Below are positions 7,129 through 15,301 of a stretch of 64,000 nt of DNA, in pieces. Every line of letters starts with the position of its first letter. Position 1 is the first letter of the stretch. A program made the position numbers and the translations under genes. The stretch comes from a virus. The stretch covers positions 1 to 64,000 of IMG/VR virus record IMGVR_UViG_3300045976_000031, one strand, 5' to 3'. A model generated the notes under the pieces. That model searched no databases and was not told the origin of the DNA. It saw nothing but the letters and a program-made list of their open reading frames with translations.

Positions 7129-7485
7129 GTGGCAAACGATCCGTTCTACAACACCGGCCTCGGCAAGCCCTGGTCCGAACTGACGCCGGCCGAGCGCAAG
7201 CACGTCCTGTCCAACACGAACGCCTCGTACGGCAAGATGGGATCGCGCCCGTCGACGCTGTACCTGGAAGAAGCGAGCGATCTGCGGCGCTTCACGGTGA
7301 TCCGCCCGGCCGCCAGCGGCAAGACGCAACCCGTCGACCAGGCTGCGCTCGAAAAGCTGCGTGACTACCTCATGCACGACCTGATCGGCGCGGGCGTGCT
7401 GCGCACCGACACGCTGCCGCCGCAGTCGCCGATTGCAATCCAGGTAAGCGCCGCGTGCGCACAGTGGGCGCGCCGTGTCGGCTGA
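7129..7485 (+). CDS. Hypothetical protein, 118 aa, GTG start
   Basis: GTG start at 7129 with TAGGAGA seven bases upstream. The N-terminus (NTGLGKPWSELTPAERKHVL) looks like a short helix-forming motif. The rest is mixed alpha/beta with no recognised signature. The stop overlaps the next gene by 11 bp. Confidence 0.6.
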   Translation: MANDPFYNTGLGKPWSELTPAERKHVLSNTNASYGKMGSRPSTLYLEEASDLRRFTVIRPAASGKTQPVDQAALEKLRDYLMHDLIGAGVLRTDTLPPQSPIAIQVSAACAQWARRVG

Positions 7486-7726
7486 TCTCAGCCCGTCGCA
7501 ATCGAGCCTGCTGGTGGCGATGCGGCACGGCGTGAAGGTGGTGATGACGTTCGGTGAGAAGCGGGACCGCGCGTCACTCGCCAGGCCAGGATTCCCGGCC
7601 GTCACGCACTCCGTGCTGGCGCTGGAACGGGCCGGGTGGGTCGAGCGCTTCAACGTGACGGCGAAGGGTTGCGAGTTCCGCATTACCGATAAAACGAAGG
7701 ACTTCTACAAGAGGATGCTGCGATGA
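7475..7726 (+). CDS. Small winged-helix-like protein
   Basis: 83 aa, GTG start inside the end of the previous gene. The layout (helical start, then THSVLALERAGWVERF and a short beta hairpin) resembles a winged helix-turn-helix. If real it would be a small DNA-binding protein. The family assignment is tentative. Confidence 0.5.
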   Translation: MSADLSPSQSSLLVAMRHGVKVVMTFGEKRDRASLARPGFPAVTHSVLALERAGWVERFNVTAKGCEFRITDKTKDFYKRMLR

Positions 7727-7938
7727 CAAAGGAAGAACTGAAACGGCAGATCGTCGAGGCGCGCGCGCAGCGTGCCGGCCTGGCCCTGAAGGTGGCCGAA
7801 CTGACGCAAGAGCGTGCACAGCAGATCACCGACCTGGCGATGACCGACCTGAAAATCGGCCAGTTGGCGATGGTGGGCGCGGACATGGACGTGAACATCG
7901 CGAAGCTGATTCGCAGCTACCACGAGGCGGACCTGTAA
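7723..7938 (+). CDS. Small coiled-coil protein, 71 aa
   Basis: The start overlaps the upstream stop (ATGA). The whole length is one amphipathic helix (KEELKRQIVEARAQRAGLA onward), suggesting a dimeric coiled coil. It ends EADL. No function recognised. Confidence 0.6.
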   Translation: MTKEELKRQIVEARAQRAGLALKVAELTQERAQQITDLAMTDLKIGQLAMVGADMDVNIAKLIRSYHEADL

Positions 7939-8177
7939 TGCTGAACGATGGACTGATAAGGCATCACGTTGACACCGTGACCGGCCTGGAAAGAACGGTA
8001 ATCCGCTTCCTGCGCCTGCGCTCGACCGGCCAGGCGAAGCCCACCGAACAGTGCGAGATCGACGCGTGCGAATCGCTGGTGGCGAAAGGCGTGTGCGTGA
8101 AGGTCGACGCTCGCACGTACGAACTGTCCGACGTGGCGAAGCGACACCTGGACGAAGGGATGAAGAATGCTGAATGA
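7938..8177 (+). CDS. Hypothetical protein, 79 aa
   Basis: Starts on the last base of the preceding stop codon (TAATG). Predicted small alpha/beta fold: a helix (VTGLERTVIRFLRL) then a segment (SLVAKGVCVKVDARTYELSD) that could form a wing, so a winged-helix fold is possible. Weak similarity in layout to the 83-aa protein two genes upstream. Function unknown. Confidence 0.55.
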   Translation: MLNDGLIRHHVDTVTGLERTVIRFLRLRSTGQAKPTEQCEIDACESLVAKGVCVKVDARTYELSDVAKRHLDEGMKNAE

Positions 8178-8718
8178 CGACTACCGCCGCGTGGCCGTAT
8201 CCACGGACCTCGCGAAAGAGAACACCAGCCAGGCCGCACCGCACGCCATCGTGCACGCGCTCTGGTACGTGAACGACGGGCGCTGGCCGACCGACACGAC
8301 GATGTGCGGCCACGTCGAAAGCCTGGACGTGACGCACCTGCCGAAGCACCGGATCGTGTCGTGCCCGGATTGCCTGAAGGCGCTGAAGCGCGAGCGCCAG
8401 CGTCGCAGCGCCGAGGCACTGTCGCGGCAGCAGGAACGCCGCAGCGACGAGATCGAGGCCGCCGTGCGCCAGGCCCGCAACCCTGACGCCGATCTCGTGG
8501 AATACATGCAGCAGCGCGCGACCGAACTGCGGGATCGCGGATACGACGGGATCGCAACCGACCTGGAAATCGTTGCCGGCCGTCTCGCGGATCACGAGAC
8601 GATCCCCCACGATACCAGTGTGCTCCAAGCCCGCGACGCCGCATTGATCTACACCGGACCTGAGCGCCGCCTGCGCCCGCGTCACATCAACCACACCACC
8701 GAAGGAGAAAACCTGTGA
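8167..8718 (+). CDS. Hypothetical protein with small zinc-finger-like motif
   Basis: 183 aa, with GAAGGG upstream of the ATG inside the previous gene's end. Residues about 43-65 carry C-G-H ... SCPDCL, the pattern of small phage zinc-binding modules. A basic coiled-coil region (KRERQRRSAEALSRQQERRS) follows. The C-terminal third is unrecognised. The next gene starts inside its stop. Confidence 0.6.
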   Translation: MLNDDYRRVAVSTDLAKENTSQAAPHAIVHALWYVNDGRWPTDTTMCGHVESLDVTHLPKHRIVSCPDCLKALKRERQRRSAEALSRQQERRSDEIEAAVRQARNPDADLVEYMQQRATELRDRGYDGIATDLEIVAGRLADHETIPHDTSVLQARDAALIYTGPERRLRPRHINHTTEGENL

Positions 8719-10085
8719 CCCCGAACGACATCATCGCCGCACTGCTGGACGTTGCCAGCGCGGCGTTCGCCGTCCAGCACGGCGCACCTGACACCGGCAA
8801 CGACGACATGGCCCGCCTGCGCGCGAAGCTGTTTGTCCTCGACCGCCTGCCGCAGCCGGCCAATCAACCGCCGCTCACGCCGAGCGCGAAGGCCCGCCAC
8901 TACATGATGGAATTCCTCGGCGGCCGGCCGGTCGAGATCGACAGCAAAGCATTCAGCGCCGCGTTCTGGTTGTCGGGCCTCGGCGAGCCGATCCCGCAGA
9001 TTCAAGCCGTGACCATCCCCGACCCTATCCCGCGTGGCTTCGGTGATCCGACCGACGCGGAGATCAACGAGATCACGCAGTTCAACCTCGGCAAGTGGCC
9101 GTCGTTCGAGGCGCAGTCGTGGGCCTGCAAGGTCGTGCACGCGGTCGCCGAGAAGCTGCGCGAAAAAGACATCGCCGCCATGCGCGACAAGCTGCTGGCC
9201 GACACCGCGAACGAGGCGCACAAAATCTGGAACGACGCCGATCTGCTGGCGAGCCTGCGCCGGCTGTGCGGGTACGTCGAGAACGGCAGCAGCGAGAGCA
9301 TCGGGATCAGCCAGGACGACGCGACCGGCGAATGGGTCCTGCGCATCGGCCCGAGCATGTCGCCGCGCGTGCGCCACTTCCACGCTCGCAGCTTCCACCA
9401 GGTGATCCGCCTGGCCGCCGACGACATGCTGGAAAACGAGCGCTGCAAGTTCTGCGGGTTCGAGGTCGAGTTCCCATGCGACGAACCGCCGCCCGACATT
9501 TGCAGCGCCGCGATCCGCGCAGCCGAGAAGCAGAAGCGCGCTACGCCGAGCATCGCCGCCATGAAGCCGGCCGGCCCGTCGCCCGAATACCTGGCGCGCG
9601 AGGCGATGAACAAGCTGCTGCTGGAATTGGCGACCACGTACAGCAACCGCACCGCGAAGCGCATCATCCTGGATGTCGGCGGCGCGCCGAAGATGAAAGA
9701 CATCCCCGACGACAAGGTGCAAGCTGTCACCATCGCCGCGCGTGATCGCCTGGCGTTCGAGCGCCGCGTCGCGGAACTGAAGGCCGCAGGCGACACGGCC
9801 GGCCTCGAATCGCTGCTGCGCGGGACGCAGGGCAAGACCGCAGGCTCGCCGGAAACCGCCGCGCGCCAGGTCGAGATTCAGGACCGCCTGCATCGCGTCG
9901 TCGCCATCACCCGCGAAGAGTTCGGCATGCCTGCGCCGCAGTTCCCGATGACGATCATGGACCCGATGCGCCTGGCAGGCATCGACACCAGCGGCACGCG
10001 CGAGGTGGAACTGCCGCAGGACGACCAGGTGCAGGGCCAGGGCGGCACGTTCGACGGCGGTGGCGCATCGGGAGACTTCCAATGA
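8715..10085 (+). CDS. Large hypothetical protein, 456 aa
   Basis: GTG start overlapping the previous stop, with GGAGAAAACC ahead. Largest unknown of the rightward block. The N-terminal domain is helical (about 1-170). A middle Cys pair near 236-239 (CKFCGFEV) with further Cys at 248 and 256 may be a metal site. The C-terminal helices are followed by a Gln/Gly-rich flexible tail. I do not recognise the family. Its size relative to neighbours makes it a good candidate for a multi-module effector. Confidence 0.65.
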   Translation: MTPNDIIAALLDVASAAFAVQHGAPDTGNDDMARLRAKLFVLDRLPQPANQPPLTPSAKARHYMMEFLGGRPVEIDSKAFSAAFWLSGLGEPIPQIQAVTIPDPIPRGFGDPTDAEINEITQFNLGKWPSFEAQSWACKVVHAVAEKLREKDIAAMRDKLLADTANEAHKIWNDADLLASLRRLCGYVENGSSESIGISQDDATGEWVLRIGPSMSPRVRHFHARSFHQVIRLAADDMLENERCKFCGFEVEFPCDEPPPDICSAAIRAAEKQKRATPSIAAMKPAGPSPEYLAREAMNKLLLELATTYSNRTAKRIILDVGGAPKMKDIPDDKVQAVTIAARDRLAFERRVAELKAAGDTAGLESLLRGTQGKTAGSPETAARQVEIQDRLHRVVAITREEFGMPAPQFPMTIMDPMRLAGIDTSGTREVELPQDDQVQGQGGTFDGGGASGDFQ

Positions 10086-10480
10086 TCGCCGCAGGCCGCG
10101 TGCACTGCGCCGTGCCGTTCGGCGCTACCGTCATCCCGACCCGCGAGACGATCCCGCCGATCACCGACCCGCTCGGCAAGCACTGGAAGCAGCCGGACCT
10201 GACGGACCTGGACATCTCGGGCGACACGGTGGAATTGACGCAGCGCGAGTTCGATGCGCTCGCCGAGTATTCGACCACGCGCCCGAGCGGCGTGTATCCC
10301 GGCAAATGCTGGAAGGCCGAAGGGATGCAGTGGCCGCAGAGTCAGCACGGCGTGCTCGGCTTCCCGAAGCCCACCGGCATCTGGTATCTCCGTTGGTTCG
10401 GCGAGTGCGACGATCCGACGAAGTGCAGCAACAACCAACGCACCATCCGATTCATCAACGAACGAAAGGAAGCAGCATGA
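10082..10480 (+). CDS. Hypothetical protein, 132 aa
   Basis: ATGA overlap with the previous stop. Trp-rich (KHWKQPDL, GKCWKAEGMQWPQS, GIWYLRWFG) with two Cys near the C-terminus. No signature recognised. Tight coupling to both neighbours supports it as real. Confidence 0.6.
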   Translation: MIAAGRVHCAVPFGATVIPTRETIPPITDPLGKHWKQPDLTDLDISGDTVELTQREFDALAEYSTTRPSGVYPGKCWKAEGMQWPQSQHGVLGFPKPTGIWYLRWFGECDDPTKCSNNQRTIRFINERKEAA

Positions 10481-10983
10481 ACACCACCAATCCGAACATC
10501 AACGTCCTCATGCTCGGCGGGCCGGTCGACGGCCAGATGTACGCCGTGCCAGCGCGCGAGCGCTTTATCCGCGTGCCGGCGCTGAAGGAAATGACGCTGG
10601 GCCTGACCAGGCCGAACGATCCGACCGAAGTGCGCGAGCACGTCTACACGCTGAACACCATCGTCGACGTGACGGGTGCGCACTACGTCGGCCAGCTTGA
10701 TCTCAACGAGTGCCCGGTGCGCACGCTCGTCGGCGCGTATCGCCGCCAGGTTCCGCACGAGAGCGAAGGCAACATCGCGGAGAACATGATCCTGCTGCTC
10801 GGCGGCGACGCGGACGCACACCGCATGCTCATGGCCGACACGCACACGAGCGCCCGCATCAAACGCGACACCTACCAGGTGATGAAGCTGACCGGCAAAG
10901 ACCGCAAGCAGTACCGCGTCGGCGTGCTCGACGTGATGGCCGTGGACCCCGTTGCGCTGCTGATCGAGGGATACCGCAAATGA
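10477..10983 (+). CDS. Hypothetical protein, 168 aa
   Basis: Start at the ATG at 10477 with GAAAGGAAG upstream, overlapping the previous stop. The frame is open further 5' but that part duplicates the preceding gene. The N-terminus has VLMLGGPVDGQMYAV, followed by a beta-rich central region. The C-terminal half is helical with a basic patch (KLTGKDRKQYRVG). Family not recognised. Confidence 0.6.
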   Translation: MNTTNPNINVLMLGGPVDGQMYAVPARERFIRVPALKEMTLGLTRPNDPTEVREHVYTLNTIVDVTGAHYVGQLDLNECPVRTLVGAYRRQVPHESEGNIAENMILLLGGDADAHRMLMADTHTSARIKRDTYQVMKLTGKDRKQYRVGVLDVMAVDPVALLIEGYRK

Positions 10984-11192
10984 ACTCGCTGTCATTCCCG
11001 AAGCCCGACAAGTATCCGCCAGCGCCACCGCCGCGCCCGCGCAAGATCGTAGGTATCGCTGCGGCCACGGAAGCATCTGGCGGCGATGCGCAGGTGTTCG
11101 CGCTGTGCGACGACGGCACGACCTGGATGCTCGTGAATGGGACCTGGCACGAACTGCCGGCGATCCCGCAACCTGAAGGGAACAACCGATGA
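10980..11192 (+). CDS. Small hypothetical protein, 70 aa
   Basis: ATGA overlap with the previous stop. Proline-rich N-terminus (YPPAPPPRPRK) then a short beta meander (VFALCDDGTTWMLVNGTWHE). The pattern resembles small phage proteins of unknown function. Overlaps the next start by four bases. Confidence 0.55.
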   Translation: MNSLSFPKPDKYPPAPPPRPRKIVGIAAATEASGGDAQVFALCDDGTTWMLVNGTWHELPAIPQPEGNNR

Positions 11193-11587
11193 ATAAGCAC
11201 ATGATCCAGACCGGCCGCACCACGCGGCAAATGCAGCAGGCGCTCGATCTGGCGGCGCGTGGCGTGAAGGTCCGCTACGTTGTCGTGACCCGCGACATGG
11301 TGCGCTACATGCGCCAGAAGATCGAGCGCATGAACGGCGGCGCGCCGTGCTACGTCGAGATCGTTTCGATGCACGACATCGACAAGCCCGGCAACCCGTT
11401 CGATTGGGATGCGCTGCGCCCGCGCGAGTCGCACCCGGCCAACGTCTACATCGTCGACCACGATGTCGTCGAGAGCCAGTACATGAAGATGGCGGCCGAG
11501 GTGCTGCGCCTGCAAACCTTGATGGCGCAACTCTATCCGTTCACGACTGGCGTGCCGCAGCCGGTGACGATGGGGAGGCAGGAATGA
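11189..11587 (+). CDS. Hypothetical protein with GRTTR motif
   Basis: 132 aa. Begins MNKHMIQTGRTTRQMQQAL, a TGRTTRQM-type start I recall from small phage proteins with a nucleotide-binding-like N-terminus. A strand (KVRYVVVTR) and later VYIVDHD follow, consistent with a reduced P-loop-like alpha/beta fold. No complete Walker A is visible, so ATPase activity is not claimed. Confidence 0.6.
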   Translation: MNKHMIQTGRTTRQMQQALDLAARGVKVRYVVVTRDMVRYMRQKIERMNGGAPCYVEIVSMHDIDKPGNPFDWDALRPRESHPANVYIVDHDVVESQYMKMAAEVLRLQTLMAQLYPFTTGVPQPVTMGRQE

Positions 11588-12228
11588 TCGGCGCGCTCAT
11601 CGGCCGCATCCTGCGCAAGCCCGCGATCCGGGACCGCATCATCGAGATCGCAAAGCGCACGCCTGAAATGCACATCGTCGGCGACGACGGCACGGTCTAC
11701 ATGTACCGATTCTGGCTGTTCAATCCCATCGCCAACCAGAAGCGCAAGTATCCGTTTATACCGTTTTCGATTCGCGTGCACGGCATCATGCGCGCCGACC
11801 AGGACAGGCACCCGCACGACCATCCGTGGCCCGCGCGCACCTGGATCATGGACGGCTGGTACTTCGAGCAACGCCTGGAAGTGCGGCCTGACCTGATCGA
11901 CGAGAACTGGACGGAACTCGTCGACGTGCACTACCGCCGCATCCCCGGCGACACCGCAACTCTCGGCGTTCGGCAGTATCACCGCATCATCAGCGTCGCA
12001 CCTGGTGGCGCGTGGACGCTGTTCGTGTTCGGCCGCTACCGCGAGCAATGGGGATTCCTGGTCGACGGCCACAAGATCGGCTTCAGGCAGTACGCGCTGC
12101 GCAAGCAGTGCCAGGCCATCACGTACGGCGATTCGACCATGTGCCACACCTGCGGCCTCGCATGGGACACGAACGATCCGGCGCGTCCGAATTGCGATCC
12201 AGACCGACAAACTGTTAAAGGAATGTGA
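11584..12228 (+). CDS. Cupin-like protein fused to a zinc-binding tail
   Basis: 214 aa. Residues about 60-150 contain SIRVHGIMRADQDRHPHDHP and later strand pairs, the HxxDHP pattern of small phage cupin-like beta barrels. The C-terminus carries CHTCGLAWDTNDP ... C (about 186-203), a Cys4-like motif I recall from separate tiny phage proteins, so a fusion is likely. The codons for YPFIPF contain an exact copy of the 14-base intergenic motif (11753-11766). Confidence 0.65.
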   Translation: MIGALIGRILRKPAIRDRIIEIAKRTPEMHIVGDDGTVYMYRFWLFNPIANQKRKYPFIPFSIRVHGIMRADQDRHPHDHPWPARTWIMDGWYFEQRLEVRPDLIDENWTELVDVHYRRIPGDTATLGVRQYHRIISVAPGGAWTLFVFGRYREQWGFLVDGHKIGFRQYALRKQCQAITYGDSTMCHTCGLAWDTNDPARPNCDPDRQTVKGM

Positions 12229-12231
12229 AAC

Positions 12232-12852
12232 ATGGGAGTGCGGTTAAACTACGCATCGAAAAAGTCGCAGCAGGTGATAAGCCAAATCCTCGCTTATCTT
12301 CTCGGTCGACCGCTCGCTGGCGCAACGCATCAACAGATCGCCTCGATGCTGAAGGCCAGCCACGGAACCGCAAACCGCTTCATTCAGTACCTCGTAGGGA
12401 TCAACCAGATTCACGTTGCACGCAAGGCGAAGGCCACGAATAAGGGTCATCTGCCGGCGATTTACAAGCATGGCCCGCGCATCGAGACTCGGTTCTCGGG
12501 GCGCACGACGTACCAGGATTTACCACTTAACTTTTTTGGGAGGAAACGCAACATGAGCAATGTCGCACAAGAGCAACCGAAGCAAATCATGACGGACTGG
12601 TATGACGGTAGCGTGTTCGCGCCGGCATACGTCGGCCCGTTCCAATGCACGATCCTCGATAACCGGCCGGCCGAGGAAACGATGCACATGCGCTGGTGGA
12701 ACGGCGAGCGCTGGTCCTATCCGCTGCAACCCGAGCACGAGGACGGCAAGGGTGGCTTCTACGCGCCGGCCGACGACTACTACGTGAAGGACAGCGACGA
12801 CAGGCCGTCGTTCGCCTGGCGCGGCTTCTGCGAGGACCAGGACGAACTGTAA
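12232..12852 (+). CDS. Two-part protein: HTH-like N-domain and DQDEL-tailed C-domain
   Basis: 206 aa. Residues 1-85 look like a winged-helix domain (ATHQQIASMLKASHGTANRF). A strong ribosome site GGGAGG precedes an in-frame ATG at 12553, so a 99-aa C-terminal product (residues 108-206) is probably also or mainly made. That part is Trp-rich (MRWWNGERWSYPL) and ends DQDEL. Bases around 12225-12570 are less GC-rich than neighbours, suggesting the N-part was acquired. Function unknown. Confidence 0.6.
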   Translation: MGVRLNYASKKSQQVISQILAYLLGRPLAGATHQQIASMLKASHGTANRFIQYLVGINQIHVARKAKATNKGHLPAIYKHGPRIETRFSGRTTYQDLPLNFFGRKRNMSNVAQEQPKQIMTDWYDGSVFAPAYVGPFQCTILDNRPAEETMHMRWWNGERWSYPLQPEHEDGKGGFYAPADDYYVKDSDDRPSFAWRGFCEDQDEL

Positions 12853-12857
12853 TTCGT

Positions 12858-12886
12858 TTGACAGGGAATTTCCTTGTCACTATACT
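12858..12886 (+). promoter_or_regulatory. Rightward promoter with palindromic operator, P4
   Basis: TTGACA (12858-12863), a 17-bp spacer and TATACT (12881-12886). The spacer holds GGG-AATTT-CCTTGTCA, the shared interrupted palindrome. It starts the second half of the rightward block, beginning at 12915. Confidence 0.85.
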
Positions 12887-12914
12887 TTCAACAAATCACC
12901 AACAGGGATTCGAC

Positions 12915-13394
12915 ATGAACAAAAAGAGCGTGAAGGGACTGGCGAACATCGCACAGCTTCTCAACCAGGGCGGCGTTCTCGCCGCAGCACCGGCACCGAA
13001 GCGCGAGCGCCGCGACACGAACGACATCTTCATGCGCACCCGCGAGAAGGTACAAGCTGCAATCCCGCTCGGCGCGAACCTGGACCCGAAGCATTGGGCG
13101 CTGATCGACAACTACCTGAAGGCGGGCATGCGCGAAGCCTACAACGTGGGCCACGCCGACGCCCTGGACCAGAACAGCCAGGTCGAGCGCCTGCTGGACA
13201 AGCAGTACCAGAAGCGCACGGAGGTCACGATGCCGGCCGTCGTCGCGGGCGTGATGGAACAACTCGGCCTGTCGTCGATGGTGCTGGACCTGGCGCTCAT
13301 GGCTACCGTGTTCGACCGCCACAAGATCACGTACACGCTGTCCGACGAGAACGTGATCGAATACACCATGCGCCCGGTCGGAGACGACGCATGA
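12915..13394 (+). CDS. Hypothetical protein, 159 aa
   Basis: First gene behind promoter P4. Basic N-terminus with a hydrophobic segment (GLANIAQLLNQGGVLAAA), then mostly helical. A central charged segment (ALDQNSQVERLLDKQYQKR) could be a coiled coil. I recall no family. Highly expressed position and an AGGG site suggest an abundant early protein. Confidence 0.65.
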   Translation: MNKKSVKGLANIAQLLNQGGVLAAAPAPKRERRDTNDIFMRTREKVQAAIPLGANLDPKHWALIDNYLKAGMREAYNVGHADALDQNSQVERLLDKQYQKRTEVTMPAVVAGVMEQLGLSSMVLDLALMATVFDRHKITYTLSDENVIEYTMRPVGDDA

Positions 13395-13513
13395 ATCCCG
13401 TCACCTGGTTGCTGTCCGCCTGCGCGGTCCTCGGCGTGTGCGCGCTGGTGATCCTGCTGGAACGCGGCATCGACGCAATTTTCGACAACGGAGAAATAGA
13501 TGACATCTACTGA
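13391..13513 (+). CDS. Tiny membrane protein, 40 aa
   Basis: ATGA overlap with the upstream stop. One clear transmembrane helix (WLLSACAVLGVCALVILL) with an acidic C-terminal tail (DNGEIDDIY). The next gene begins inside its last codons. Confidence 0.6.
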   Translation: MNPVTWLLSACAVLGVCALVILLERGIDAIFDNGEIDDIY

Positions 13514-13715
13514 AAAACCGAACGCTGACGAATCCGTCGTGTTCCCGAAGGACCACCTGGGCAACCCGCCTATCGCGTGGATCGTCGAGCCGAAGAAGTC
13601 CGGCGCGCCGTACCTCACGCTGAAGGCCGACGTGGCGATGAAGCGCTACAAAGCCGGCGACCACGTTGCGCCCTACCACACCCAGCGCGAGATCGAGACG
13701 GAGGAAGAACTGTGA
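13500..13715 (+). CDS. Small protein with EEEL C-terminus, 71 aa
   Basis: Starts 14 bp inside the previous gene. Short beta-rich layout (NPPIAWIVEPKKSGAPYLTL) and a terminal acidic run ending TEEEL, one of the shared D/E-E-L tails of this phage. The next gene's GTG lies in the last codons. Confidence 0.6.
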   Translation: MTSTEKPNADESVVFPKDHLGNPPIAWIVEPKKSGAPYLTLKADVAMKRYKAGDHVAPYHTQREIETEEEL

Positions 13716-14704
13716 AAGCCGTGAAGACCATCAAGGCGTTCATCCCGTACGCCATCAACCGCGACTTCGCCGACTGGTGCCGCAAGGCCGTGGCGCGGCC
13801 GGCAGCGGCCCGCAAAGCCGTCGACCTGTTCATCGCGAAGGACCCGGACGACCACGAGTGGAACAGCCTGGGACTGGTCGAGCCGATGGGCGGCGAGGCG
13901 CTGGTGCACGACCTGGACGGCGCGGCCTTCATGCTCATGTACCAGGTTGCCGAGCGCAAGCTGCCGGCGTCGGTGCGCGACGAAGAGGTGCACAAGCGCT
14001 ACACCGAACTGTCGGATCGCGAAGGCCGGCCGCTCAACAAGAAGGAGTTCGCGCAACTGAAGGAGGACGTGGAATCGTCGCTGCTGCCGCAGGCGTTCAT
14101 CGTGCGCAAGTTCATCCCGGTCCTCGTGACCGACGACACGCTGCTGGTGTGCACGTCGAGCGCGTCGCAGTGCGAGAAAATCCTGGCGAAGCTGGTCCGC
14201 CTGGCCGAAGTGCGCAAGGTGAAGTTCGAGATCAGCGGCGGCAGCTATGCGATGTCGCCGGGCGCGTTGCTCGGCCAGATCGCGCGAGACGGCCAGGTGC
14301 AACTCGACGACGATGACGACAACGTGCTGCACGCCGGCACCTCGGCCAAGTTCAAGGGCGAGGACAAGCGGACGATCACGGTGAAGGACCGCGACCTGCA
14401 TTGCGACGAACTCGTGAAGATCACGACGGACACGCAGTACGCGGTGACGGAACTGCGGCTGCACTTGGAGATCAACGGCGGCGAAGGTGTAAGCGAATTC
14501 ACGCTGACCGACAAGATGATCTTCAAGGGTTTCAAGCTGACGGACGTGAGCCTGGCCGGCATCAACAACGACACGGACGATCTGCACGCGACGCACTGGC
14601 TGCTGGCGAAGGAAATGCTGCGCGCGCTGGAAGCTGTCGTCTCGGCACTCGGCGAAGGGGATCACGATGTACCGCCTGCCGACGCCGACGACGAAGAACT
14701 TTAA
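13712..14704 (+). CDS. rdgC: RdgC-like recombination-associated protein
   Basis: 330 aa, GTG start overlapping the previous stop. The middle matches the RdgC family: LVH-LDG then ERKLPASVRDEEVHKRYTEL, a basic lysine-rich helix, and LLPQAFIVRKFIPVLVTDDT followed by a CTSSAS(Q)CEKIL segment. Known RdgC proteins form ring dimers that bind double-stranded DNA and restrain RecA. Length is near that of bacterial RdgC. It ends DDEEL. In a phage it may shield replicating DNA or steer recombination (inference). Confidence 0.8.
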   Translation: MKAVKTIKAFIPYAINRDFADWCRKAVARPAAARKAVDLFIAKDPDDHEWNSLGLVEPMGGEALVHDLDGAAFMLMYQVAERKLPASVRDEEVHKRYTELSDREGRPLNKKEFAQLKEDVESSLLPQAFIVRKFIPVLVTDDTLLVCTSSASQCEKILAKLVRLAEVRKVKFEISGGSYAMSPGALLGQIARDGQVQLDDDDDNVLHAGTSAKFKGEDKRTITVKDRDLHCDELVKITTDTQYAVTELRLHLEINGGEGVSEFTLTDKMIFKGFKLTDVSLAGINNDTDDLHATHWLLAKEMLRALEAVVSALGEGDHDVPPADADDEEL

Positions 14705-14966
14705 CAAGTACCTGGGGAAGAAATTTATGCCGCGAGAAAAAACAGGTCAGGCGCAGGTGAAGGTCCTGGTCGACAGGTTCGTCCGCATGCTGCCCGGCCA
14801 GTCCTTCTTCATTCCTGACGTGACGCGAATGGACGTGGAATTCTTGCGTCGCCCCATCGTGCGCATCGGGTGCGGCATCAAGATCGTAGAAGTCGAACAG
14901 GATGAAATCTACATGTCGCCGGGCGTGCGCATCTGGCGCGAGGAAGGACCGTATGACGAACTCTAA
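14667..14966 (+). CDS. Small protein with YDEL C-terminus, 99 aa
   Basis: Starts within the end of rdgC in another frame. Basic N-terminal half (TTKNFNKYLGKKFMPREK) and beta-like second half (VRIGCGIKIVEVEQDEIYM). Ends PYDEL, a shared acidic-Leu tail. The TATGACGAACTC of that tail contains the next gene's ATG. Function unknown. Confidence 0.55.
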   Translation: MYRLPTPTTKNFNKYLGKKFMPREKTGQAQVKVLVDRFVRMLPGQSFFIPDVTRMDVEFLRRPIVRIGCGIKIVEVEQDEIYMSPGVRIWREEGPYDEL

Positions 14967-15243
14967 GACCACCAGCACGGCGGACATTCCGCGCGGATCG
15001 CAGCCGGTCCCGCGTGAAGTCGGCGACGCGTTCCAGAACTTGTGCGAGGTGTGCCGCGCGAACCGTGTGCCGATGGAAGCCGCGATTCGCCACGCGCTCG
15101 CCTACAAGAACATGTTCCATGACATGCAGGATAATTGGCACGAGGCGCAGGCGGAAATTTGCCGGCGCGGCGACACGATCAAGCGGCAGCGCGAGATCAT
15201 CGCCAACCTCGAACGCCAACTCGGCATCGACGACGAACTGTAA
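14953..15243 (+). CDS. Small helical protein with IDDEL C-terminus, 96 aa
   Basis: Overlaps the previous gene by 14 bp. N-terminal flexible segment, then helices with two Cys (NLCEVCRANRVPMEAA) and a C-terminal basic heptad region (KRQREIIANLERQLG) predicting a coiled coil. Ends GIDDEL. Family not recognised. Confidence 0.6.
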   Translation: MTNSKTTSTADIPRGSQPVPREVGDAFQNLCEVCRANRVPMEAAIRHALAYKNMFHDMQDNWHEAQAEICRRGDTIKRQREIIANLERQLGIDDEL

Positions 15244-15250
15244 ATCCGAC

Positions 15251-15269
15251 GACACGGCGGCACCGTGTC
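15251..15269. other. Perfect 7-bp stem hairpin between operon genes
   Basis: GACACGG, loop CGGCA, CCGTGTC lies just after the stop at 15243. A weak T-run (15277-15280) follows on the plus strand. It could be a partial terminator, a processing site or an operator. Confidence 0.4.
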
Positions 15270-15301
15270 ACAAACTTTTCATAACGAAGGAAACACTCAT
15301 C

